A stretch of DNA of 64,000 bases, from NCBI GenBank assembly GCA_016630955.3, contig CM049990.2, positions 930,001 through 994,000 on the forward strand, read 5' to 3'. The stretch comes from Didymella arachidicola. Taxonomy: Eukaryota > Ascomycota > Dothideomycetes > Pleosporales > Didymellaceae. Made by a program: the position numbers and the translations under genes. The stretch's first letter is position 1. Each line of letters begins with the position of its first letter. Shown here one piece after another: positions 44,562 to 55,385 of this stretch. The notes under the pieces are model-generated. The model had not been told where the DNA came from. It did no database searches and saw only the letters and a list, made by a program, of their open reading frames with translations.

Positions 44562-46007
44562 ATGGGCTCAATCGCGCAACAATCTCCTGAAACATTGCTC
44601 AGTATAGCAGCTAAAGTTACAGAGTACGCACAACAGCTTACAAAAGAGCTGGAAGCAGGCAATGTGACACCCGTTACGCTGGAAGCAGACAGTCCGACCA
44701 AGTATGAATCGCTACCAGGGAACTCGTTTTTCATCCGGCAACAGCTTGAAGATGCCTTAAAAGACATGTATATTCTCAGCCAAGGGCCAAGTGAGAGTAC
44801 CTTCAACTACTGTCATACGGCAAGTACCTACAAGTATTGCCGCTAGAGCTAACATTAATCGTACACAGGCGGTACCTGACATCGCGACCCTGAATTTGCT
44901 CAATCAGTTTGACTTCTGGAGTGCAGTCCCTCTCGAAGGAACAGCAACTCACGAGCAGATTGCAAAGCAGACCAATCTGCCTGTAGAAATTGTACACCGC
45001 ACGCTCGACCATGCAATCACGATGCGCTATTTTGCTCGTCCGGAGCCCACATCCGGATCTGTCAAACACACATCTCGGTCTGCTGCTCTCGCCAAGGACC
45101 CCGGACTTAAGGCCCTTGTCCAGATGGTGCTCGACGAAACCTCGCCGCCCATGATGCTGTTACCTGAAGCTCTGCGCCGGTTCGCTGTTGGCAAGTCAGA
45201 GGTCTCCAAGAACCAGAAAGAGAGTGCGTTCCGATTGTGTCATTCTGGAGGTATCTGGGGCGACTACGACAGCACATGGGATTTCCTTGAGAACGACGGC
45301 GAAGGAGAGAAGAAAGGGTGGCGACAGAGGAATTTCATAAAGTTCATGGCTTACATCAAAGATCTGTTCAAGACTGAGTCCATCGTTCTCGAAGCGATTG
45401 ACTGGAAAGCTGTGGGAGATGCCACGGTTGTCGATGTAAGTCTATACTGCCCCACCCGTTCTGAACAGGCACTGACAAGACTCAGCTCGGAGGATCAGCG
45501 GGCCACGACGACATCGTCCTTGCAAAAGCGTACCCCAACCTGAAGATCGTAGTCCAAGACCTGCCCCAAGTCGCGCCTGTGTTCGACAAGGAATTCCCCG
45601 CCGACCTGAAATCACGCGTCTCCTTCCTGACCCACAACCTCTTCGATCCCCAGCCTGTGCAAGCTGACATCTACATCCTCAAGTGGATTCTTCACGACTG
45701 GCCGGATGACGAGTCTGTTGCTATTCTCAAGGCACTTGTTCCTGCGCTGAAGCCAGGTGCGAGAGTCGTGTTCATTGACTATGTTGGCAAGAATGATCCC
45801 AGTGAAGACGCTGCTCTGCCGCACTCTATGAGAGCGTTCGGTACAGCGACAGATATGCGTATGATGGCGCTGTTTAACGTGAAGGAGAGGCCGGTTAGTG
45901 CCTGGAAGGAGGTCTTTAGGCAGGCGGATGAGCGGTATGAGGTCAGTAACGTGAAGGCGGATCCGTTGACGTTCATGTGTGTGTTGGAGGCTACATGGAG
46001 AGGCTAG
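44562..46007 (+). CDS. SAM-dependent O-methyltransferase (Methyltransf_2, COMT-like)
   Basis: Three exons (44562-44819, 44869-45435, 45486-46007); 448 residues. The N-terminal dimerisation helices are followed by a winged-helix block (ATHEQIAKQTNLPVEIVHRT; MRYFARPEPTSGSVKHTSRS). The SAM loop VVD-LGGSAGHDD spans intron 2 at residues 273-283. The catalytic base is His345 in WILHDWPDDES. This family methylates phenolic hydroxyls of aromatic and polyketide metabolites, for example in sterigmatocystin or melanin-type pathways. No polyketide synthase or other cluster gene lies within the window, so its pathway is unknown. Intron 1 (44820-44868) uses a GC-AG border (GCAAGT...CACAG); no GT donor gives a continuous frame into AVPDIATLNLLNQFDFW. 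Confidence 0.9.
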
Positions 46008-47583
46008 AGGAACGATTCGAAAGCGCCAGACTGATGCTCAGTTTCGAGACGCAGCTGTGTAGTACGTACCAATGGCGTCCCGGTGGGGCTGCCTGCTGGT
46101 AGCTGTTAATCGGCTGAGCTGTCGTTCAGACGTCGCCCATTTGCAGCAATTAGCAGTAACTTAAAGACTCCATGTTCTCAAAAAAGCTGCTGTTCAGTCA
46201 AGGAACGCTGAGCAGGACGCGACATATGTCGCATACTCCCATATTACCAAAGAAGCCAAACGAATGCCAGCAACAGATCATTTACTTGGGGGAGCTCATT
46301 GATATAAAGGATTGCTGAGATCATGTTTGAAAACCGATGTCATTTCTGGTCTTTTTTTTTTTTTTTTTTTTTTTCAGCTTTTGCAGCGAACTGAGAGGCA
46401 GAGAATGTAGTGACTTGACACTGTATGGCCTCGAGCGCGGGATCACCAAGTCGTCATGAATACTGGAAAAGACGCACGGGACGCTGTTCCCTGCAATCGA
46501 TAAGCTGCCGTCACACAAGCGAGCCCCTCTGTCAGATGTCAAGCTTCGCCGCCTCCGGCAACGAGCCTTTATCTTCTTCCAAGGTTTGATCCTGTTCGTA
46601 ACAATGGGTGCATGTTTCCCCGGCAGCTGATTATTCCACGCCCTTGAAGAAGTGTGAATAAAGCTTTAACCTCGTAATTACCTAAGATCGAGCCCTGCGT
46701 ATTCTCCCTGGTAATATACTCGTGGACAGCTAAGCGAAATATGCCCGGAGGTGAGGAACAGGTCCTTGTAGATTGATACTTGCCTTCTTCCAGGTCGTTG
46801 CTCACGCCATGTTCTTCGTCGCTAGTCTCTGCGTGAAAACAGGTCATGCCCTACCTTGGTGGTACTGTCATACAGGGTAGTGGGCTAGCATGGTAGCGTT
46901 TGGCGGAGCGATCATAGTGCTGTGTTTGACAAGGAGAAGATTTGCGAGTGAAGGTCTGGAAAAAGCTCTGCGAAAATCCTCGAAATGCATCGTATCGACA
47001 GTATCTTGCGAAGGGACGTGGAACCCCTCAAGAGCGCTAGTTGACATTCGTGGTTCCTCGAAGGTGGATTGTACAATGAGGGTCTATCGAAGATGCTCAT
47101 TTCAATTGCAAACGTGACCGTCGATGCCTAGTGCTCATCAAAAGATCTGTGAACAAGGGCAAATGACAAAGAAATGGTATACGTCATGCTAAATACTTCA
47201 AAGGTATCTAATACATAGTCGAACGATGAAACACCAACCGGGTCATGATAGGGTATTAGAGAAGGTGCAAAGCCGAAAGGGAAGCCACCCGCTCTGTGTG
47301 CAGGCGGAGAAGAAGGGTGCGGTCCAAAGCAGGACCGACGAAGAAACTTGCCAAACGGCAAACCAAGCACCAGGCTGCCGCCATGACAAGCCAGGCCCAG
47401 CTGGCTCTCAAATGTCGAAATGCGCAAACGCGACAAATACACCGCCCAAGAAAAACCCTTATGTCGTACCACATGAAACGTTCCCTCCCAAAGTAGACTT
47501 TGCAAAACGCCGTATCCCTAGGGTATTGTCCAAAAAAACTCTTTCCCCTTTCCAGAATGTTGATGGTGGTCGCCTCACTATCG
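46008..47583. other. Intergenic, no supported gene
   Basis: 1.6 kb downstream of the O-methyltransferase and of Tea4 (convergent). It contains a T run at 46352-46374. Open frames at 46569-46847 minus and 47128-47505 minus do not resemble proteins. Confidence 0.5.
46352..46374. repeat. Homopolymer run of 23 T
   Basis: Uninterrupted T from 46352 to 46374, i.e. a 23-A run on the minus strand. It is not attached to any recognisable retroelement. Confidence 0.95.
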
Positions 47584-50500
47584 CTACCTGCCGCTGGTGG
47601 TGCTTGCCCTGCTCATCTGGCTGAGCTGACTCTTCTTGCTGGCCCCGCTTCCATGACGCTTCATACGGTTGTCCATCAAGCCAGCAAGCAGCCTGTCGAG
47701 CTCGCTGCTGAGGCTCTGCGCTGCCTTTGTCTCCTCGACGTAGAGACCGCTCATCAGCGGGTGATCCTTGCTGACAGGTACAACGCCAGTGGTATCGTTG
47801 ATCATGAGCAGAAGATCACGGATCTCGCTACCATCTTCAAGATAGTTGCGTAGACTGGCATCGGACCAAGCTGGAAGTGAAGTCGATTCTGACGAGACAG
47901 GTGCGGACGAGACGGTGGGCGAGGTGTTGACATTCAGCGGTGAAGGAGCGGCACGAGATGGCGGCGGAATGACGTTGGTGCTAGGAGATAGGTGTGCAGG
48001 CGAAGGCGACACTCCAGAGCGAGGAGCTGCGACACTGAGCTTTGCAGGTGTGATGGTGTCTGGGCTTGCCGCATCCAAGTCAGGAGTCGACACACGCGAG
48101 CTGGTGTCCGCGCTAGAGTTGTCGCCTGTGAGGCCAGGTGGGTGTTGTGCATCTGGCTCCTGATCTCTCATGACCACTCCCTCTCTGGCCACTGGCTGCG
48201 CATCGGCAGCGGAGATGTGGACTGGCGATTCTGACAGTCGTCCTACGGGCTCAGAAGCTGTCTGCTCTTTCGTCTTTTCCTGTGCATCGGGGTCTGCAAA
48301 CGGATCGTCGCTCTCGTCTGCGCTGGAATCGAAATCGTCTAGCGCCATCCTTTCCTTCGCTTTGCGGACCTCCTCTGGCTTTGGCGCGCTGTCTGTCGTA
48401 GTGTTCAACCTGAAAGGGTTCTTGGAGCTGATGGCAGCCATGACGCCTTGACTTTCTGGTGATTTCACTCGGTTCTCTGGCGACTTCATACGCTCTTCCA
48501 CAGACGTCTGTCTTTCAAGCGCTCCTCCCTGGTCTGGTGAGACTACACGCATCGAAGAGCTGGTCTGTTGGCCAGCTGTACCAGGCTCGTTTGCGCCAAC
48601 GTCGTCTTCTGGATTGACTGAGGCTTCCATAGGACTGTCGGTCTTGAGGATGCTCTTTGTCTTGATGGGTGACTCAGTCCTAGCCCGGTGCTGCTTCTGC
48701 AACTTGCCCTTGCTTGATTGTCTCGAAGGTGTTTGGCCTACTTGCTCTTCCGGCTGGCGTTCAGGTGATGTCTCCGCCGATTTTGCGTTGACTGTCTGGA
48801 GAGAAGTCTGTTCTGGCTTCTCGACGGCCTTCTTCAAATCGACCTCCACGGATTCGATGTCGCTCTTTGAGTCTTTGTCTTTCTTGTCCTTGCGCTTAAA
48901 TAACCCACTGAGCATGCCCGACTTCTTGTCCTTCTTCTTCTTGTCGTCCTTGACCTTGTCGGCGAAGCCATTTTTTTCGAGACTTTCGAGGCTCGGACCG
49001 CGTTCCCGCGAGCCTGTGGTCGAAGTGCTGGAGTCGTCTCGCAGCAAATTGGGCGTAAGAGTAATTTTTCGTGTCTCTGTGTTCTCATCTTTGAAGAACG
49101 AGTCTGTGTTACGGAGCGTGCCATTGCGTGATACTTTCTGGTCCAGTGGGCGATCAAACATTTCGTCACTCGCCCTCGGCTTGTCATCATCCTTGCTGGC
49201 TTCCTCACTAGATGACCGTGACTCGTCGGAGGGGACCTTCTTGATACCGCCAAGTTTCAGAGGCTGGACCTCAAGAGACTCCTCCTGCTCAGTTTCGGGC
49301 TTTTGTGCCGCCTGCTGCTGCTGCTGCTGCTGCTCTTGGGCCTGCTTGGGATCTGGCCCACCAAAGAGCTCACCGCCCTCGTCAGAAGAGTAATCGTAAT
49401 CAGATGCTTCGACATAAGTAGGCGCTCCAAACTGGACAGTTTTGGCGTTTCGTCGTCGCATAGCTTTCTTCAGCGGATTCTTGGCCTTCTCAGCTGTGTC
49501 GCCGAGCATTGTTGCTGAAAGGTCAATGTTTCTGTGCTTGTTCAGACGCGCCAGACGCTCAGTGGGCGTCTCAATATGCTCTGCAGGTAGGTAGCCTAGA
49601 CAAAGGGTTAGTGTATGCGTGTTCTCGGGCCTGCAAATACTTACCGATGCTGCTGTCTTTGACGACACGGACGAGCCACCAGTAACTGTTGCTATCGTCA
49701 AGCAGAACCATAGTGTCTCCCTTGGTAGCATTTGCTTGACCTTCCACAGTCGCGACGAAAGTATGCAGCGCGTAGACGAACTCGAAGTCAATATCCTCTG
49801 TTTCTCGTAAGCATTCGCCTCCCCAGCCTGAGTCGACAAATCTGGGGTCGTCAGAGAAGGAAACATCGTTGGAGGCATCATCGTCTTCCAGTTCCTCATC
49901 CCAAGAGTCGGCATCGCTATCAGTAGTCCAGGAATCGCTTTCGTCATCAGGATGTCTGGGTGTTGGGGTGCCGTTAGTACTCCGCAGGTTTGGCGCACTT
50001 GTTTCGAAGAAGGGATCGTCGGGGTCGTCCGGCAGGTCCATCGATGGTGGTCGTACAGATTGCAGCATTTTCCTGGCGTGTTCTTCGTCCAGCTCAGACA
50101 TGAGCGATCCTTGCGAATCCTCTCTCATATACTGTAATCTTTGCTCTACGAGCATCAACTGTCTCGTTCGTGGGCTCGATTCGCCGTCATGCATGGCCAT
50201 ATTGTCGATTCGCGTGCCGTTGGTGGTCCTTGTCCAGGTATACTCACCATGATGATGCTCCATTGATTGTGATGTTGAAGAATGTTGAGAGAATTGAAAA
50301 ATGGGATGAGTTGTGAAAGGATGTTGTGAGATGAATGAAATGTCATCTGTGCCATCTTCCGGGACATTGAGTAGTCGACCGGAATTGGTTACAGGGATAG
50401 GAAAATGTACGGGAGTGGCGGTGAAAGGGGATGAAGAGGCGGAACTTGGTATGACCGGTGACGATTTTGGAGTCAAGGAATCCCTTCGCGTCGGCCATGC

Positions 50501-50978
50501 CAAGGAAGAAGAAGGTAGAGAATACCCACCATCGTCAATCGAAGGTGAACTCGAGATCTTGTCGAGCATATCGTCGTCCATATCCTCCTCCACGTCTGCA
50601 TCCTGCATATCGTCGTCATTGTCTGCACCATTCTGGTGTTGCTTCTGTCCATTCAAGTTGATCACCGTCGTGCGTTCGTCGTCAGACCCAGGGTCTTCGC
50701 TCAGCGAGGTTCCACTGTTGTTCCAAGCATGTTGTAGGCGCGCTTCCTCCGCGGAGCGCTCGTCTTCTACAGATTGCAGCGATGCTTGCTGATGGGGTGC
50801 GGCTGGGCCAATACCTAAGGGTGCTGGGTGCTCTGGCTGGTTGGAGTGGTCCTGTGCAGTTGGAGACGATTTATCCTGCAGGTCGATGGTATCTGCGCCA
50901 AGACGTTAGTATGCATTCATGTATTTGGGCTGCAATGAGCAATCCCGCACCTGCTCGTATTATTTGCGGGCGTGTCAT
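47584..50978 (-). CDS. tea4: SH3-domain cell-polarity protein, Tea4/Bud14 type
   Basis: Three exons (50978-50951, 50892-49645, 49595-47584); 1095 residues. Exon 1 encodes only MTRPQIIRA and was placed because it is the one ATG that splices in frame to DTIDLQDK. An SH3 domain spans about residues 375-435 (FEFVYALHTFVATVEGQANA, then GDTMVLLDDSNSYWWLVRVV, then SSIGYLPAEHIETP). It is followed by TERLARLNKHRNIDLSATML and, at 477-481, KTVQF, an RVxF-type docking site for PP1 phosphatase. SH3 plus this docking site is the signature of fission yeast Tea4 and yeast Bud14, which bring PP1 to growing cell tips. The rest is disordered, with acidic patches, a Gln run and many Ser/Thr-Pro sites. A C-terminal conserved block is LLLMINDTTGVVPVSKDHPL. 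Confidence 0.87.
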
Positions 50979-53338
50979 CCTAGCTCATGTCCAGTCGTGC
51001 GTTCAGGAGCCGTACTGTTCGTCGTCGTCGAGACCGCCAAGAGGCTGGGTTACGGCGCTGTCGGTGCGGGAGACGGCCAGCGCAGGACGGCGACGACGGC
51101 GACGGGTGTCAATGCAAGCGTCGCTGTATGAATATGTGGGAGTAATGAGCGTGGACGGTTCGGCGGTTACCAGAAAGAGCGCATGCGGTGCGAGTGCGTA
51201 TGTCGAAGGAGAAGGCGCGGCTGGAGTTGCGCAGTGGAGCGTGCGGAGTGCCGAGCGGTTGTTTCAAGGGCGCGCACGGCTGTTCAGGTACTGGGACGGA
51301 CAAGTCACGGCTAGCGGGGGCGGATAGCAATGCGGGTAGTCGAGCAGCAAGCAGGGCAGCAGTCGGCGGCGATTGCAGTACTGCAGAGCGTGGTGGTGTT
51401 GCTGCGAAGGGGTTGTTTCCAAGATGCTCCAGCCCGGTGTATTTTAGGACAGCCTTCTGAACACCACCCCTGTCAACTGCCGCTCAGCTGAAACTCCCCC
51501 CAAGGCTAGCGCTAAGAGTGCCTGTCAGCCGTGGCACATCACCATCTCACGTACAAAAGGGGTCGCGGCTCGGCCCTTTCTTACGGAAGCCCTTATCATA
51601 AAGACCAAATCAGCGATGTCGAGTTGCTTTTCATCCGCGTTTGCTTAGGCCATGCATCTGGCTTACCGCAAGTCGACAGCCGTCATCTCGTGCGTACCTG
51701 ACGATCGACACGGGCGGAAAACAGAGGTGAAACATCACCACGCGAGTCATTTTCGGTGGTCGACACGGCACTCGTCGCTGTACCTGCGTGCTGATATCCA
51801 CTGTTTCATGTTTCTGCGAACACCTGCAACTGACATTTCTGTCATTGCATTAAAGCTCGATAATTGCATTTGGTGTACGTCATAGGCCCACGGGCCATCT
51901 TACAGGAACAAACATTCAGATCATCTTCAGCTTAAGACATTGCTCCAATTCGTTCTACATCGCAAAGGCGGTGGGTGTACCGTTGCCGTGTAATCGCATG
52001 TGTCTCTTCTCAGCGTTGTCAGGTCTCGACTGTGAATCCCTTGGGCTCACAACACCCAGCTCTCACGATGCACGCAGATGATAGTGATGATATTGGCGCA
52101 ACACTTCGATTCCAAGACCATCTTAAGTTCATACTGGTACATACCTCCACCGTGATAGACATACTCTGTATACCAAGGACCCCAGCAATAAATGTGCCTT
52201 GTACTTGGTTGCCGGCACAATGGTTGCTTTGGTATAGGAACGTTCGATAGTGCCAGACTAGGTAGGGAGACGATTTGACTCTCATCTGGATCTATCGAGA
52301 ACTTGATGGGAGGACTTGTCATGCGGCCTGGTGTCGTAGCTCGGCCGTGGAGACCGGTGAAAACATATGAGGCGCACACTGAAGCGCAGGAACCGGTTTG
52401 GGACTGAGGCTGAGCTGCGCTTACATGCAGCGAATGAAGCCAGTGAGTGAGTCTCTGAAAGCTCACGCTTACATATTGTACGTCCTCTACTCGTCACGCT
52501 GGTTTTTTTTTTTTTTTTTTTTTTTTGACTTTGTTGGCATGGCTTCTTTCCTCACGAATCGCACCTTCTCCACCGCTCGTAGTTACGTGCTGATTCATAA
52601 CATCAGCAAGATATGGCGCGTGAGGGAATCAAGAGAGCTGATGAGGCGGAGGATTTTCTGTGATGATGACGTGTGAACTGAATGGGATTTGATTCACCGC
52701 CGTTGCGCGGACTTGTTGCAGTCACTGGTCACACAGATCGTGGACGCACACCAACTAGACCACAACGATTGCTCGCGAGCATGGAATGGAGTTCACTTCA
52801 ATGTAGTGCAGACTGACATGGAATACGGATGGTGGTTATGCTGCCGTGGAGCTGCGACAGAAGGAAAGGTGCTGCGGTCGACAGTGTCATCTTGCCGTCT
52901 CCGCATCCGCCACACCTCTAGCTTCACCAGCAGGCTGATGCAACGAATTGTAGACAAGACATTATAATGCACACTTCTCCAGACATTGACTGTATCCACT
53001 AGATTCATACTCTTCCTCTCCCACTCCACCATCGAACAGACTTGACCCACTCGTGGGCGGAATTACAAAGACACTACAACGCTAGTATACAAAGCAGGAT
53101 AAACAACAAAGTAGATGTGATATCCAACGGTTTCGCCGTGGCAGCAGTCCCATCAAGGGTGCAAACGCATCGAGGGGCGCGAGGACAGGGAGATCGTGAC
53201 TCGTGGATCGTACAACAATCGACGCTAGGAAAGATTCTCAATGCAGTTGTGGAATTAACAAAGGAAATGTGTATGTACAAGGCAGCTCTCTCTTGAGTGC
53301 GGAGAGGGTACAAAGTTGGAGAATCGTATGGGCGGTGG
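50979..53338. other. Intergenic, no supported gene
   Basis: 2.4 kb upstream of Tea4 and downstream of the Opy1-like gene. It includes the Tea4 promoter side and a T run at 52503-52526. Short frames (for example 50782-51327 plus, antisense to and upstream of Tea4) do not look like proteins. Confidence 0.5.
52503..52526. repeat. Homopolymer run of 24 T
   Basis: Uninterrupted T from 52503 to 52526, the second such run in the window, without visible retroelement context. Confidence 0.95.
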
Positions 53339-54768
53339 TCACTTGATGGCCATGGGCTGCACCGCAAGCGAGGTGGCGTTTGGCTCCGCTATGCTCACGT
53401 GCTTTGGCTGGGGCACGATGGGAGTATGCGGCAGCGTGGGCGTCGCGGCGGTCGTCGTGAGCGTAGGATTCTGCGCCTGCTTCTGCGCGATTCTCTTCGC
53501 CTCTTCTTCTCTCCTCTTGACTAGCAGACTTTTGAACGCGCCGAGCCACTTCGCCAGCTCGTTCTCATCCTTTGCACAAAAGCGGAAGTTCTTCTCTTCC
53601 GAAATGACTTGCATGCAGTACTGCTTGCTCTTGCTGACGCTGTCGATGTCGACGGCATCGATGATGCTTGCAAAGGGGATAACCAGGCGGGCGGAGTATT
53701 CTTCTGCGTTCTTGTAGAAGGCGAGGTATTTCGGGCGGAGAACAACCCAAATCTTCTTCCATTGGCGCACGCCACCTTTCGACTTGAGGATATACAGCCA
53801 TCCGTGGAACACTACGCGGTCGGGATCAGACTCAGAGGTGGATGGGGGGACGTTGAGGTTCGAGGTCTGGCTGACGTTTCGATTGCGCGGCACTGGATTG
53901 CGGATGCTGGACTTGGAGTAGGGCAAGGAGGTGGTGGAGGTGCCGTTGGGCGCCGCAGAGTCGGAGAAGTCAAAGTCTGAGACGGAGCCATGTTCGTTTC
54001 CGGAGTAGTTCTGGGCCTGGGACTGTCGCCGTGCGCTATGTAAGGGAATTGGTACGGAGTCGCGCTGCAGAGAGCTGGGAGGCAGCGACGACGGCTCAGC
54101 CTCAGAGGACGAAGACAGGGTGCTCGAGCGTGCTTGCTGCGAGCGGTCGAAACCCGTGAAGGTCTTGTTTCCTGTAGGGCTGAAGAGCACCAACTCGCCC
54201 TCCTCTTCGTCAATGCGCGCTTCTGCTCGAATCAAGTCGACCCAGTCTTGTGCCTCCCTGTCGGTGGTGGCGCCGAGGTGGTAGTTGCGGGCCGGCGAGA
54301 AGATGCCAAAGACGTTGTCCATCTTCTTCTTCGAGTCCTTCTGGCGGGCAACAGCAGTGATTTCGGAGAGGTTTATCTGGTGGCGGAGTTTGGTCTCGGC
54401 CTTGTCCTTGTAGAGCGACAAGCAGTTGGGGCGCAGGACGATGTAGATTGGCTTCCATTGCTGCGTCTGTTAGCATGCCATACACATGCACTTTTGTGGA
54501 GAGGACGGCGCACCCTGGTCTTCCGTGTCCGCTTCAGCACGGAGCCGGCCTTGATGATGCGGTCGAACTCGAAGCAGCCGTTCTGGTTCACGGGTGACAT
54601 GACGCCGGCGCCGAGTGTCTGTTGCTGTGCCTGTGCCTGTGCTTGAATGCTGGAGAGACGTGGTTGCGTGGGCATGCTCAGCTTCATGGGCGCGGGCGCC
54701 GGGGCGCGTCCATGTACCGGTAGCGTGATGGGGGTCGGTTTGGCGGGCGTTTGCTGTGCGCCTTCCAT
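53339..54768 (-). CDS. Protein with two PH domains, Opy1-like
   Basis: Two exons (54768-54514 and 54460-53339) across a 53-bp intron (GTGCGC...GCAG) that falls inside the first PH domain; 458 residues. PH1 covers about residues 66-166 (GSVLKRTRKTR, then QWKPIYIVLRPNCLSLYKDK, ending REAQDWVDLIRAEA). PH2 covers about 304-403 (FHGWLYILKSKGGVRQWKKI, ending ENELAKWLGAFKSLL), each ending with the conserved Trp of the C-terminal helix. The linker is Ser-rich. Two PH domains with this spacing match yeast Opy1, a PI(4,5)P2 sensor that modulates the PIP5-kinase Mss4 at the plasma membrane. The name is by architecture, so the exact role is inferred. An N-terminal QAQAQAQQQ run is present. Divergent from EFL1. 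Confidence 0.82.
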
Positions 54769-55385
54769 GGCTGCGATCCCTCTACATTAAGTGGCAGGCG
54801 GGTGTTGATACGTGGCAGGCAGAGAGGGCAGTCGTGGAGGCTCGTGTGTTGTTGAGTTGATTATATTTCCGCTGCTATGAAGGGAAGTGATGCGGATCGA
54901 CACAGGCGAGCGACAGGGGGAATGCATGGGCGCGGGCGTTCGGGGCTCTCGTGCAGCACCATGGCCAGCTGCAGCGGGCAGCGCTCTATCTGCGGCACGC
55001 TTGCGAGGCTCTCCAGGCTCTCCAGGCTCTCCAGGCTCTCCAGGCTCTCCAGGCTGCTCAGGCTCTGCAGACCGAGTGATGAGGTCAGGCAGCGGCCGGG
55101 ATCAGGGTCGCCGTTAGAGGAGGGGCCTATGAGAGTGGATGCCCGGGTCTGGCCAACGGCTGGCTGCCGTGACCTCATCGCGCGGTGGTGGGGCATTATT
55201 CGCTGACTTTCTCAGAACCGACACACGAAACCCAACGAACGCCGTCTCGCGTACCCGCTCTGCAACAACACCTAACACGCCTGCAATCTTACACCACTGC
55301 GCCCGGCAGTCCTTCACCACCGCGCAGCCGCATCTAGACCCATTCGAAACGTGCGCGCCTGCACCGCCAGCGCCCGCCGCCTACC
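54769..55385. promoter_or_regulatory. Divergent promoter region with a 9-bp tandem repeat
   Basis: 617 bp between the divergent Opy1-like and EFL1 genes. It contains the CTCTCCAGG repeat listed separately. Frames across the repeat encode only simple Ser/Leu-rich sequence. Confidence 0.5.
55006..55068. repeat. 9-bp tandem repeat (AGGCTCTCC), five exact copies
   Basis: Five perfect copies run from 55006 to 55050, followed by two degenerate units to about 55068. The array lies about 240 bp from both start codons of the divergent pair. Confidence 0.95.

Noticed and set aside
46352..46374. T run as the poly(A) tail of a non-LTR retrotransposon on the minus strand
   Set aside because: No reverse-transcriptase-like sequence or target duplication is visible next to it; kept only as a homopolymer.
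48614..49393. 259-codon frame antisense to Tea4
   Set aside because: Ser/Phe/Leu-rich mirror of the Lys/Glu/Asp-rich sense protein.
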